Origin: Bacteroidota bacterium
GTDB taxonomy: Bacteria > Bacteroidota > Bacteroidia > Chitinophagales > Saprospiraceae
DNA length: 5,273 nt
Assembly: GCA_024277695.1 (NCBI GenBank)
Contig: JAJRUR010000040.1
Span: forward strand, 1-5,273
Reading direction: 5' to 3'
Each line of letters opens with the position of its first letter. The first letter of the stretch is position 1. Below the pieces are notes generated by a model. It made no database searches, was not told the DNA's origin, and saw nothing but the letters and a program-made list of their open reading frames with translations. A program made the translations under genes and the position numbers. Of the stretch, positions 5,240 through 5,273 are shown one piece after another.

Positions 5240-5273
5240 CCTTAGGCTTTTGTTGCCAAAATATCCGGAAAGA
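5226..5273 (-). CDS. Possible C-terminal tail of an upstream gene, or frameshifted permease N terminus
   Basis: A different leftward frame is open from the window edge to a TGA at 5228-5226, reading SFRIFWQQKPKDVKA. It overlaps the first 14 bases of the permease. It could be the end of an upstream, translationally coupled gene. The aromatic-basic pattern FRIFWQQKPK also resembles the segment that usually precedes the first membrane helix of DppC proteins. A single-base frame change at about 5240 would join it to the permease. Fifteen residues are too few to decide. Confidence 0.35.
   Translation of the reverse strand, partial: SFRIFWQQKPKDVKA

Overview
The window looks like chromosome from a member of the Bacteroidota, probably free-living. 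Three things point there: promoters of the TTTG-N19-TAnnTTTG type (clearest upstream of the HU gene), a lack of strong Shine-Dalgarno sequences, and several small SSCG-type lipoproteins starting just after A-rich leaders. Coding density is ordinary. I see no mobile element, tRNA, rRNA or CRISPR array, and no gene-free stretch longer than about 200 bases.

Layout. The left part (1-2656) is read leftwards. It holds a cystathionine gamma-synthase/gamma-lyase family enzyme (1505-2656), then a RadC/JAB-domain protein starting with GTG 8 bases after that gene's stop (801-1496), then after about 100 bases a histidinol-phosphate aminotransferase, HisC, cut by the window edge (1-699). The middle (2868-3669) is read rightwards and carries two tandem paralogous small cysteine-rich lipoproteins. 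Each has its own Bacteroidota-type promoter, placed at exactly the same distance from the start codon. A hairpin terminator separates them. Next comes a leftward HU-family DNA-binding protein (3841-4113). It shares a bidirectional terminator with the second lipoprotein and has a near-perfect promoter. Divergent from it is a short, very basic lipoprotein (4259-4489). The right end is a leftward DppC/OppC-like ABC permease (4538-5239), with a few codons of another reading frame overlapping its start.

How the genes fit together. The enzyme, RadC and HisC genes are housekeeping functions (transsulfuration, a JAB-domain protein of unsettled role, histidine synthesis), and only the first two look co-transcribed. 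HU is a nucleoid protein transcribed alone. The lipoprotein pair and the basic lipoprotein have no function I can assign. I do not see a complete new multi-gene system. The most interesting items are the duplicated four-cysteine lipoprotein family with its duplicated promoter-leader, the short permease with an ambiguous 5' end, and a possible structured leader upstream of the transsulfuration gene.
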